A DNA stretch of 64,000 nt, taken from NCBI GenBank assembly GCA_009837395.1, contig VXTP01000043.1, forward strand, positions 310,001 through 374,000. The letters are read 5' to 3'. Source of the stretch: Gemmatimonadota bacterium. Lineage in GTDB: Bacteria > JAAXHH01. Shown one piece after another: positions 39,487 to 47,483 of this stretch. A program made the translations under genes and the position numbers. Every line of letters starts with the position of its first letter. Positions within the stretch are counted from its first letter, which is position 1. The notes beneath the pieces were generated by a model. That model made no database searches and had not been told where the DNA came from. It saw only the letters and a list, made by a program, of their open reading frames with translations.

Positions 39487-42471
39487 CTACGCCTCCGGCG
39501 CTCGTTCTTCGGTCTCGGACTCTTCTGCTTCCGGTGTTCTGAGCAGTTTCTGAATCAGCCGGGTCCGTTCTTTTTCGACTTCGATCCGCATCTGCCGGTC
39601 CTCTTCGATATCGAAGTACTTCCTTCCGTCAATCCACGTCTGTTCGCACTTCGTATAAGTGGACAGGGGATGGCCGTTCCAGATCACGAAGTCGGCGTCC
39701 TTGCCCGGTTCGAGCGATCCGACCCAGGGATCGACGGCCAGTTGGATCGCCGCGTTCAATGTGACGAACTTCAGGGCTTCCACCTCGTCCACCCCGCCGT
39801 ACTTCACCGCCTTGGCGGCTTCCGTGTTCAAACGCCGGGCGAGTTCGTTGCTGTCGGAGTTGAAGGTGACCAGCACGCCCGCGTCGTGCATCAACGCCCC
39901 GTTATGGGGAATGGCGTCGTAGGCTTCCACCTTGAAGGCCCACCAGTCGCTGAAAGCGGATGCGCCCGCGCCGTGGGCGGCCAGCTCCGGAGCGACCTTG
40001 TATCCCTCCAGCACGTGCTGGAAGGTGCCGATCGTGAACCCGAAGTCGTCGGCCACCCGGAGGAGCATCAGGATCTCGTCCTGCCGGTAGGAGTGGCAGT
40101 GGACGAGGCGCTCGCCGGTGAGGACTTCCTGCAGCGTTTCCAGTTCGAGATCGCGGCGGGGCGGCACGACGCCGGACTTGTCCGCCAGCGCCTCGTATCT
40201 GTCCCATGCCTGCTGGTATTCCCGGGCCGCCCGGAACCGGTCGCGGATGATCTGCTCGACCCCCATGCGGCTCTGCGGATAGCGGTCGCTGAGGATGCGC
40301 CAGTTGCTACGCTTGACGTTCTCGCCCAGGGCGAACTTGATCCCCGCCTTGGCCTCCGTGAACTTGAGCACCTCGGGACCGGTGCCCCACCTCAGCTTGA
40401 TGATCTGGTTCTTCCCTCCGATGGGGTTGGCCGAACCGTGCAGTATATTGGCTACCGTGAGTCCTCCGGCCAGTTCCCGGTACATGGCGATATCGTGGCT
40501 GTCGATGACGTCGCCGATGCCCACCTCGGCGGTCACGGCCTGCGTTCCTTCGTTAATGCCCTCCAGGATAGCCGTGTGCGAATGGGCGTCGATGATGCCG
40601 GGCGTGACGTGCTTGCCGGTCCCGTCGATCTCCACGGCGTTTTCCGGCGCAGTGATGCCCGAACCCACTTCCGCGATCTTTCCATCGCGGATCAACACAT
40701 CGGCGTTCTCGAGCCTGCCCCGCTCGTCCAGCGTCCACACCGTGGCGTTCCGGACGATAAGATGTTCCGGTTGTGCCGGCACGCTATCCCTGCCGAAGGC
40801 GCCCGGCGGGTACAGCACCGGAGCTTCGGCCACATCGGCCGGCGCGGGTACGTCCTTCGTTTCCGCTTCCCGCGGGGCGGTGCGTTCGGCCGACCAGACC
40901 ACGCTTTCTCCGCCGGGGCGGATCCCCCGGCCGGTTATCCGGTCTCCCTGGATCGAACCCGAGAAACGCCATACGCCGGCTTCTCCCAGTGTCTCGTCCT
41001 CCACGCTGAATGCTAGACGCGCGTCTTCCAACGCCATGCTTATCGCCCCCATGGAGTGCCCGTCCTTGTCCAGGGTCCCTTTGGGCGCCCCCGGTGTGCC
41101 TCCGATGGACAGCGACAGACTGTCACCCTCCAGGACGACCACCCACGTGCCCCGGGGATCGGTGACCGGCCGGGGGGTGACCACGTGGCGGTTGCCCGCG
41201 ACCCAGACGTCCTGCACGTTCACGTTCTCCGCGAAGAGGGGGCCGTCGGTAATGGTCATGTTGGCCAGCTTGCCGGGATCCAGGGTTCCGAGGCGGCTGC
41301 CCAGTCCGAGCATGGACGCGGGCGTCGTGGTCAACGCGGCCAGCGCCGCTTCATATGCCAACCCGTGCTCGATCGCCTCACGCACCCTTTCGTGGAATTC
41401 GGCGCTCTTGTCCAACCTCGTACTGCTCAGCGCGATGGGGATCCCGGCCCGGTGCAGCCTTCCGGGATTCCCGGGCGCCAGTTCCCAGTGCCGCAGTGCG
41501 GCCAGGGTGACGTCCAGGGCGTCTTCCGGCGTGGAGACGGAGAGATCGTCCGACCGGGGAAAATCGAGGGGCAGTATGACGGGCGCACCCACTTCGCGGA
41601 CCGCGTCCAGCATGCGGTATTCATGGCCGCTGCCCCGCACGAGGAGCCGCAATCCGAATTCATCGGCCAGTCGGGCGGCGCGCAGGAAGGCGTGGTCGTC
41701 ATCGACACTCACGAGCACGGCCTGGTCCCGGGCGGCCACCCTGTCCAGCGCTGTCAGCGCGTCATTGTCCTCCGGACGGTCCTGGCGGGGATTCGCGGCG
41801 TAGGCCGCGTGGGCGTCCCGGTGCCACTGCGCGTCGAGGATCGTCTGCCGCATGAGGGCCACGACGCCCATCATGGAGGCCGGATAGGTGCGGTTCCGGT
41901 TCCGTTCCATACGCAAGTGCTGAAAGACGTCGCGCTTCAGTATGTTTTCATTGGGGGATCCGGATCCCAGGTTGACGACCGCGCTGCTGCCCGCGAACAC
42001 GCCTCGATCCGCCACAACCATGGCCGCCGCGAATCCGGTTTTCCTCAACCGTTCGATCTCAGTCTCGCTGACGCGGTACGCTTCGGCGGCGGAACGCTCC
42101 GGGCGGACGGCGGGGTTCCAGTGGGTAGACCCCGACGACGGGTCCCTTTCGGCTTCCGGCAGTCCGGCCTGCGTGAACATCTCGATCAAACCGGGATAAA
42201 TCGTCTGGCCGGAGTAGTCCCACCGCTGGGCATCCGGCGGGATGTCGACGGAGGCCCCCGCCTCGACAATCAACCCGTCCCGGATGACCACGACGCCCTT
42301 TTCAATCACGAGATCGGGGCGGACGTATATCCGGGCATTTTCAAGGGCGTGTACACGTGAACGGTTTTCCCGCAATCCCGCCTGCGGTGCCGTCTGCTGG
42401 GCTTCCACGGCGAAGTTGACGATCCCGGACAGCAGCGCGGCCGGAACCAGTTTCCAAAAGGTTTTAAACAT
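39487..42471 (-). CDS. Exported tandem amidohydrolase-family protein (two amidohydrolase domains)
   Basis: A 994-residue protein with an N-terminal signal peptide (FKTFWKLVPAALLSGIVNFA). Domain 1 (about 35-430) has TIYPGLIEMFTQAGLPEA in place of PGLIDxHxH, so it lacks the HxH metal site. A beta-rich linker follows (about 445-555). Domain 2 (about 565-960) is intact: HVTPGIIDAHSHTAILEG, LVHCHSYRQDEI, GTFQHVLEGYK and VTFNSDSNELARRLN supply the His/His/His/Asp ligands. This arrangement, a dead and a live amidohydrolase fused in one exported chain, is known from Bacteroidetes and related groups as large imidazolonepropionase/dihydroorotase-like proteins. Substrate unknown; cyclic amides or peptides are plausible. 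Confidence 0.85.
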   Translation of the reverse strand: MFKTFWKLVPAALLSGIVNFAVEAQQTAPQAGLRENRSRVHALENARIYVRPDLVIEKGVVVIRDGLIVEAGASVDIPPDAQRWDYSGQTIYPGLIEMFTQAGLPEAERDPSSGSTHWNPAVRPERSAAEAYRVSETEIERLRKTGFAAAMVVADRGVFAGSSAVVNLGSGSPNENILKRDVFQHLRMERNRNRTYPASMMGVVALMRQTILDAQWHRDAHAAYAANPRQDRPEDNDALTALDRVAARDQAVLVSVDDDHAFLRAARLADEFGLRLLVRGSGHEYRMLDAVREVGAPVILPLDFPRSDDLSVSTPEDALDVTLAALRHWELAPGNPGRLHRAGIPIALSSTRLDKSAEFHERVREAIEHGLAYEAALAALTTTPASMLGLGSRLGTLDPGKLANMTITDGPLFAENVNVQDVWVAGNRHVVTPRPVTDPRGTWVVVLEGDSLSLSIGGTPGAPKGTLDKDGHSMGAISMALEDARLAFSVEDETLGEAGVWRFSGSIQGDRITGRGIRPGGESVVWSAERTAPREAETKDVPAPADVAEAPVLYPPGAFGRDSVPAQPEHLIVRNATVWTLDERGRLENADVLIRDGKIAEVGSGITAPENAVEIDGTGKHVTPGIIDAHSHTAILEGINEGTQAVTAEVGIGDVIDSHDIAMYRELAGGLTVANILHGSANPIGGKNQIIKLRWGTGPEVLKFTEAKAGIKFALGENVKRSNWRILSDRYPQSRMGVEQIIRDRFRAAREYQQAWDRYEALADKSGVVPPRRDLELETLQEVLTGERLVHCHSYRQDEILMLLRVADDFGFTIGTFQHVLEGYKVAPELAAHGAGASAFSDWWAFKVEAYDAIPHNGALMHDAGVLVTFNSDSNELARRLNTEAAKAVKYGGVDEVEALKFVTLNAAIQLAVDPWVGSLEPGKDADFVIWNGHPLSTYTKCEQTWIDGRKYFDIEEDRQMRIEVEKERTRLIQKLLRTPEAEESETEERAPEA

Positions 42472-42519
42472 GGTTAACCTCCTGAAACAGATTGTTACAC
42501 CGGCACTTACATGAATTTC

Positions 42520-43044
42520 CTACATCAACAGTTCAACAGCTTTGTCCACCGCCTGGCTGACCCGGTCGGCGAGTCCGCTGTCATCGAGCCGGCCGATGGG
42601 ATGATCGATTTCGACGATCGGATAGCCACCGCGTCCGAGTTGCTCCGCCAGTACCCGGGCGGTGTGCGTGAAGTTGGTCGTACACAGCAATACGGACGGT
42701 AGTTCGAGATTCTCCAGGATGAGGGCATCGTGCATGCTGCACGCGCTGCAGGAGCCTCAGTCGCCGACGCCAACGAGGGCGAAATGGCAGCGCCGCGCGA
42801 TGAGACCGGTCATCTCGTCGGACAGCACGCGGCTGGCGCTTTCCTTGGTGAATTCGAGCGATTCCACGGGATGGTCCAGGCGTTTGCTCAATTGCTCGAA
42901 TACGCCGCGCAGGATGACATCGGAATTGGGCTTTCCGTTGCTCACCAGTGCGGCTACGATGTGTCCGGGACCGAGCGGACGACGGGCCGGCCGAAGGACC
43001 GCTTCGGCAGCGGAGGCCGTGGGATCGACGAGGGATATGGCCAT
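42520..43044 (-). CDS. UGSC-family selenoprotein with in-frame TGA (Sec) codon
   Basis: One 174-residue gene read through an in-frame TGA at 42759-42757 (Sec96). The part before the TGA (95 residues) ends in FALVGVGD; the part after continues GSCSACSMHDALILENLELP, giving the motif U-G-S-C at residues 96-99 that names the UGSC family. Both halves are in one frame and both look like coding sequence, with no shift needed. A hairpin begins 13 nt after the TGA, as in bacterial SECIS elements. Cysteines 99 and 102 flank the Sec, which suggests a redox or nucleophilic centre. Start ATG 43044 has GGAG upstream. Standard callers would report two fragments. Biochemical function is not established to my knowledge. 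Downstream of an unknown partner gene by 80 bp. Confidence 0.85.
42722..42759 (-). promoter_or_regulatory. Candidate bacterial SECIS element including the Sec TGA
   Basis: The TGA is at 42759-42757 (minus strand). After 13 nt comes CGTGCA-GCA-TGCACG (42743-42729), a 6-bp perfect stem whose apical loop is about 20 nt from the TGA. An outer GGC next to the TGA can pair with GCC at 42724-42722. Position matches the E. coli fdhF SECIS hairpin, whose loop lies about 18 nt past its TGA. Confidence 0.6.
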
Positions 43045-43124
43045 ATTCCATGCTCCGGGAGCCTGTGGAGTGACGACGGATCGGCGGTTTGAATTACGGT
43101 AGTTATTCGATCGTTATTTAATCG

Positions 43125-44132
43125 TTACGATTGGGAAACCAGGCACGTCACCGGCCGCGATCCGACTCCCCTGCCCGCGCCCAGCCAGGAGGGGATGATG
43201 GCGGAGTGTCCGCCCGCCGAACCTCCCGCGAAGACGATCCAAATGCCGCCCCGGTCCGGCGTCAGCGTAATGCGTTCGTCGGGTTCCAGGTCGTCGTGCC
43301 GGCCCGTTGCGTGGATTTCGCGCCCCGTGGCCGCGGTACGTTCGAACAGCGCGTCCCGGATCGTATCGCGCGTCCACCCGGCCCTGGTGAAAACCGACCG
43401 GTGTTCCGGGCAGATGACGAAAACGATGGCGGCGCCGGCGTAGTTGGTCGTGCGGGCGACGCGCGCGAACGAGTCGATCAGGCCGTCAGGTTCGTCGTTC
43501 ACGTGGTCGGCCACGGAATGGGGGGCTTCAGCGGCAAATACTGTTACGGCGCTGCGGTCCCCGGGAACACCCAATTCTTCGCCCTGGGTCGGCCAGCCTG
43601 CGCAACGCGCTTCGGGCAGGCAGTACGCGATGCGCCCGGCATGGGCTACCGTCGCTCGGTCCAGGTCTCCGGGCACGCTGCCGACTCCGTTTCGGATCAC
43701 CAGGTTCAGGGCCCTGCCCAGCGTCAGATTGGACCGGTTGCCCGCGCCGAGTACCGCCGTTTCCGCATTGAAACCCAGCGTTGCCACGACAGGGCCGTGC
43801 ACGATGACCAGCGGCGCGGCGCCCCCCGTGCTGGCCGAGGGGCCGACGATGTTGAATGCCGGGTCCAGGACGGCTTCCACCGCGGCCAGGACCAGGGGGA
43901 AAAGCGCGTCTGTACAACCGGCCATCACCGCGTTGGCCGCGGCCAGTTCCGCGGTGACGGTTCGCTTTCGTTCGGGCACCCGCCCGATTTCCCGGCCGGG
44001 CTCGACTCCGTGCGCGGCCAGCATCCGGTCGATGCGATCGCGGGTGGGCGGCACGACGGGCAGGCCATCGGACCAGCCCCGGTCATAGGCGTACCCGATG
44101 GCATCGATTTCTGACTCGACCTGGTGGGCCAT
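43125..44132 (-). CDS. Unknown protein encoded with the UGSC selenoprotein
   Basis: A 335-residue protein without signal peptide. It opens with GWSDGLPVVPPT at residues 19-30, a conserved-looking segment, then AANAVMAGCTDALFPLVLAA, VGPSASTGGAAPLVIVHGP and GFNAETAVLGAGNRSNLTLGRAL, a glycine-rich core. Later parts include CLPEARCAGWPT with two cysteines, and IWIVFAGGSAGGHSAIIPSWLG at the C-terminus. I do not recognise a characterised family, but its position 8 bp after the cytochrome gene and 80 bp before the selenoprotein argues for a functional unit. Because both the selenoprotein and this protein are small and soluble, a two-subunit enzyme is conceivable (inference). Confidence 0.8.
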   Translation of the reverse strand: MAHQVESEIDAIGYAYDRGWSDGLPVVPPTRDRIDRMLAAHGVEPGREIGRVPERKRTVTAELAAANAVMAGCTDALFPLVLAAVEAVLDPAFNIVGPSASTGGAAPLVIVHGPVVATLGFNAETAVLGAGNRSNLTLGRALNLVIRNGVGSVPGDLDRATVAHAGRIAYCLPEARCAGWPTQGEELGVPGDRSAVTVFAAEAPHSVADHVNDEPDGLIDSFARVARTTNYAGAAIVFVICPEHRSVFTRAGWTRDTIRDALFERTAATGREIHATGRHDDLEPDERITLTPDRGGIWIVFAGGSAGGHSAIIPSWLGAGRGVGSRPVTCLVSQS

Positions 44133-44140
44133 CGCAACCG

Positions 44141-44533
44141 TTACTTGCCGTAGTAGTTTTCGAGATAGGTCAGGATGGTATCTTCGGTCTTGCTGTCAAA
44201 TGTCTTCAGGCCCTTCTCCTCCTGCATCCACCGGATGGCGTCCAGCCACTCCTCGCGGTTCGCCCGGTACGAGCGGATGATCTGGGTCGGATGGCACTGC
44301 GCGCATTCCTTTTCCACGACAGGGTAGCCGTCGCCCATGATCAGCCGGGTCCGGTGATTCAGTTCCAGTCCGGTCCGGGGATCGAACATGGCTACGGGCT
44401 TGGCCGCCTCTGCCCGGGCATTGGCCAGTGCGACCTTTGCTCGTTCCGCTTCGTAGTAGATTACGCCGATCACGAGGGCATCGAGGACGATCACGAAAGC
44501 AATCTGGCCCAGGACGCGCATAAACCTATTCAT
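44141..44533 (-). CDS. Membrane-anchored monohaem cytochrome c-like protein
   Basis: A 130-residue protein. Residues about 8-27 form an N-terminal membrane anchor, followed by a charged stretch, and a single haem c site CAQCH at residues 77-81 (KECAQCHPTQI). Met66 upstream, or a later Met in WMQEEKGL, could serve as the distal ligand. The segment REEWLDAIRWMQEEKGL and the end TYLENYYGK resemble small cytochrome domains linked to quinoproteins. It lies between the TonB receptor and the UGSC partner gene (8 bp), so it is likely the electron carrier for a periplasmic enzyme of this cluster; the quinoprotein at 47484-49490 is the best candidate donor (inference). Confidence 0.87.
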   Translation of the reverse strand: MNRFMRVLGQIAFVIVLDALVIGVIYYEAERAKVALANARAEAAKPVAMFDPRTGLELNHRTRLIMGDGYPVVEKECAQCHPTQIIRSYRANREEWLDAIRWMQEEKGLKTFDSKTEDTILTYLENYYGK

Positions 44534-44584
44534 GTGCGACTCCTGTATATTCGATGGGAACGGCTCATCCGGGCTGGCGTGATG

Positions 44585-46798
44585 TCATCTCGAACCCGCA
44601 CCGATGGGAAGGCCGAATCCCACGTACCACGTCCGGCCGGAGGCCGGCTCGAAGAAACGGTCCCCGAAGGCGTTGGGGACGATGGAACCATTGTAACGCG
44701 TATCGAACAGGTTGTTGACTCCGGCGAACAGGACGCCGTCGACCATTGCGCCCTGGTAGGTAATACCCGCGCGCAAGTCAACGAGGCCGTAACCGTCGTT
44801 GACGAAGTCGGATTCGGGTTTTCCGCTCCCCGGAGCGGGCCCGTTGAAGTCGTTGGCAAAGTACTCCGCCGTCCACTGCGCGTTCAACTCCAGGAACGCG
44901 CCGTTGCCCGGATGGGTGTAGGTGAATCCGGCGAACAGGTGGTGGGGCGGCACGCCGGGTACTTCGTTGTCCGACAGCTGGAAGCGCGAGGTGCTTCCAT
45001 CGACCTCCCGCTCGACTTCGAAGTCGTCGAACCTGAACTGCATGCCGGTGTAGGCCATCGACAGGTTGACCGGGGGCAGGGGAGACCAGGTAAGCTTCAG
45101 TTCGATGCCCCGGTTCCGCGTTTTGCCCGCGTTGCGGAAAAAGACCTCGTCCGTCTCCGGATTGTCGATCTGGAAGGGCAGGAGCATATTGCGTATGCCG
45201 AAGGTGAAGAGGGCCGCGTCATAGGCTAATCCGGCATCGGGCAGGAATCCCTTTACGCCTGCCTCGAAGCCCCGGATTCGTTCAGGCTCGAGATCGGGGT
45301 TGAAACCGCCGGCCTGCGTGGGCTGGTTGCTCAATTCCGTGGTGGTAGGCGTCTGGAAGGCGGTGGAGAAATTGCCGTACACCGCCGTGAGCGGGGCAGG
45401 ACGGAAGGCCACGCCCAGGTGGGGACTGAACTGCGCCATGTTCCGAGTTCCCGAATCGTCGGTCTGGTCATTCAGGAACCGATCCGTCGCTTCGTACCGG
45501 AACCGGTCGTACCGCCCGCCGGCGGTGACGGAGACATCGGAAACGGGTGACCATTCCAGCTCTACGAAGGGGCCGAGGCCGTCGACGCCTTCCTTCTGAT
45601 CCAGCCGTCTGTCGCCGCGCGAGATTTCGTCGAAGACGCGGGCGTCGTCCAGCGTGCCCGCGAGGTCTCCCGGAATGCCGCCATTGCCGTATTCGCGCCG
45701 TTCGTCGCGCTGTATCTCCAGGTCTAATCCGACCGTCATCCGGTATCCGCCGTTTCCGATCCTGCCCTCGCGGCTGAACACCCCCCGGATGCCCCCGGCC
45801 ATGCGGTCCAGGTCGATGATCCGGCCCGGAATGGGGTTGAACAGCGTGCGTCCCATGCCGAAGACCGTGATCTCACCCTCGGATCCAGGCGTCTGGTAAC
45901 GAAGGGACAGGCCGCCCTGGAACTGTCTGACTTTCTTGGACGCGCCCTGCCGCTGGACGAAGGCCCTCGCGCTGGCGGGGTCCGACTCGGCCGTGGCCTT
46001 GTCGAGAGAGCTCGGGTTGTACTGGTAGGGGGCGTTATAGTAATTGGCGACGGCTGTCACGGTCCAGGTATCATCGATCATCCGTTTACCGACCGCATTG
46101 ATGCCGGTCGACCGCGCGAAGGCATGGTCACGGAACCCATCGAACCAGAGCGAATTGAAATTGACGAGAAACCGGTTGCCGCCCGCGGTGCCGGCCGCCT
46201 TGCCCTGCATGCGCCGCAGGCCATGGGAACCGATGATGAAACGGGGGGTGACTTCGAACGGCCGGTCAGGGGCCTCTTCGGTGCGGATCTGGATGACGCC
46301 GCCCGCCGCGTTGCCGTAAAGCGACGAACTGGGACCCCGCAGTACTTCGATCTGCCCCGCCGAGGTGAGATCGAGGTTGTTGAGCTGGGACTGTCCGTCG
46401 GCCATGGTCAGCGGAATGCCGTCCAGCACCAGCTTCACGCCGCGCACGCCGAAGGACGCCCGGCTGCCCAGGCCGCGGATACTGATCCGGTCGCCCTGGG
46501 AAACATTGTTCCGGTTGTTTACGATGATGCCCGGGAGTCCACGTACGCTTTCCTCCAGGGACAGCCCGGGTTCGGCGCGCTGGATCTCGTCCCGGTCCAC
46601 CCGGTCCACGGCATAGGGTATGTCGAGGATTTCCCGGATATAGCGGGTAGCGGTTACTTCAATGGGTTGAAGGACGTGGTCAACGGCAACGTCGGTGGTG
46701 TCCGGAGTGGACTGCGGCCAGGCATGGGCGGGGAACGGATGCAGCAACAGCAACAGATGCAGAATCAGGACGCCGCAGGCTGGGAGAATCGTTTTCAT
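44585..46798 (-). CDS. TonB-dependent outer-membrane receptor
   Basis: A 737-residue outer-membrane barrel with a signal peptide (MKTILPACGVLILHLLLLL, cleavage after AHA). The plug domain is clear: VTATRYIREILDIPYAVD, the SLEESVRGLPGIIVNNRN segment, ISIRGLGSRASFGVRGVKLV, and EVLRGPSSSLYGNAAGGVIQI. Barrel segments follow, including NFSTAFQTPTTTELSNQPTQ and the closing NNLFDTRYNGSIVPN and RTWYVGFGLPIG. Iron-siderophore or nutrient uptake powered by TonB is the general role; the ligand is not readable. It sits between DUF1080 and cytochrome genes, pointing to import of an organic substrate processed in the periplasm (inference). Confidence 0.94.
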   Translation of the reverse strand: MKTILPACGVLILHLLLLLHPFPAHAWPQSTPDTTDVAVDHVLQPIEVTATRYIREILDIPYAVDRVDRDEIQRAEPGLSLEESVRGLPGIIVNNRNNVSQGDRISIRGLGSRASFGVRGVKLVLDGIPLTMADGQSQLNNLDLTSAGQIEVLRGPSSSLYGNAAGGVIQIRTEEAPDRPFEVTPRFIIGSHGLRRMQGKAAGTAGGNRFLVNFNSLWFDGFRDHAFARSTGINAVGKRMIDDTWTVTAVANYYNAPYQYNPSSLDKATAESDPASARAFVQRQGASKKVRQFQGGLSLRYQTPGSEGEITVFGMGRTLFNPIPGRIIDLDRMAGGIRGVFSREGRIGNGGYRMTVGLDLEIQRDERREYGNGGIPGDLAGTLDDARVFDEISRGDRRLDQKEGVDGLGPFVELEWSPVSDVSVTAGGRYDRFRYEATDRFLNDQTDDSGTRNMAQFSPHLGVAFRPAPLTAVYGNFSTAFQTPTTTELSNQPTQAGGFNPDLEPERIRGFEAGVKGFLPDAGLAYDAALFTFGIRNMLLPFQIDNPETDEVFFRNAGKTRNRGIELKLTWSPLPPVNLSMAYTGMQFRFDDFEVEREVDGSTSRFQLSDNEVPGVPPHHLFAGFTYTHPGNGAFLELNAQWTAEYFANDFNGPAPGSGKPESDFVNDGYGLVDLRAGITYQGAMVDGVLFAGVNNLFDTRYNGSIVPNAFGDRFFEPASGRTWYVGFGLPIGAGSR

Positions 46799-46852
46799 CG
46801 AGTACCGAATCGATGCGGCGGGGCGGACGACAGGCCCGCCCCGCGGTGTTCA

Positions 46853-47482
46853 CTATTCCAATGAACGGATCTTGACGTTCTTGAACCGGATTTTGCCCTG
46901 GCCGAAGGCCTGCAGTACGACGACGCCGCTGTAATGGGAAGCATTCTGGATATTGACGGCTTCTTCCCCGTTCAGCGTAACCGTGATGTCACGTCCGTCG
47001 GCGGTGATGACCATGGTATTCCACTGGCCTTCGGTCTTCGGCGGCGGTTCGTACTTGGCCAGCGCCACGATGCTGCCGGTGGTGTAGCCCGATCCGTGGG
47101 TATCCGCAATATTGATCTCGTAGAAGGAGTACTGGTTCACCCCCGCCCCGGTATCGCGCGGTCCGCGTACGAAGACACCACTGTTGTGGCCGGCGTCCTG
47201 GTTGAACTGCACGCTCAACTCGAAGTTCGTGAATTCGTCGTAGGTGCCGATGTAACCGGGACCCCGGCCCGTCACCTCGCCGGTGAGCATGCCGTCTTCG
47301 ACTGCCCAGGTGGCGTTGCCGCCGCGGTGGGTCCAGCCCAGGAGGGTCTGGCCGTCGAACAGCAGTTTCCAGCCCGCCTCCTGCTCCGCTTCGGTCAGCA
47401 TATTGTCCTGCGCGGCGGCCGTGCCCTGCATAAAGGCTGCGACCAGGGCTGCGGCGGCCACGCTCCAGATGTAGCGTTTCAT
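46853..47482 (-). CDS. DUF1080 (3-keto-disaccharide hydrolase-like) exported protein
   Basis: A 209-residue protein with a cleavable signal peptide (AAALVAAFMQGTAAAQ). The mature part is the DUF1080 jelly-roll of the concanavalin A/glucanase-like fold: GWKLLFDGQTLLGWTHRGG, WAVEDGMLTGEVTGRGPGY, the NSGVFVRGP motif, YSFYEINIADTHGSGY, GQWNTMVITADGRDITVTLN and IRFKNVKIRSL at the end. DUF1080 proteins include enzymes that cleave 3-keto-glycosides. Starts right after the quinoprotein stop (1 base apart), so the two are in one operon. Confidence 0.9.
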   Translation of the reverse strand: MKRYIWSVAAAALVAAFMQGTAAAQDNMLTEAEQEAGWKLLFDGQTLLGWTHRGGNATWAVEDGMLTGEVTGRGPGYIGTYDEFTNFELSVQFNQDAGHNSGVFVRGPRDTGAGVNQYSFYEINIADTHGSGYTTGSIVALAKYEPPPKTEGQWNTMVITADGRDITVTLNGEEAVNIQNASHYSGVVVLQAFGQGKIRFKNVKIRSLE

Positions 47483-47483
47483 T

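Noticed and set aside
42520-43044. Pseudogene or sequencing error as explanation of the interrupted ORF
   Set aside because: Only one in-frame stop (TGA, not TAA or TAG) separates two long intact parts, it falls precisely in a UGSC motif, and a hairpin follows at the SECIS distance. Not ruled out absolutely, but selenocysteine is the better reading.
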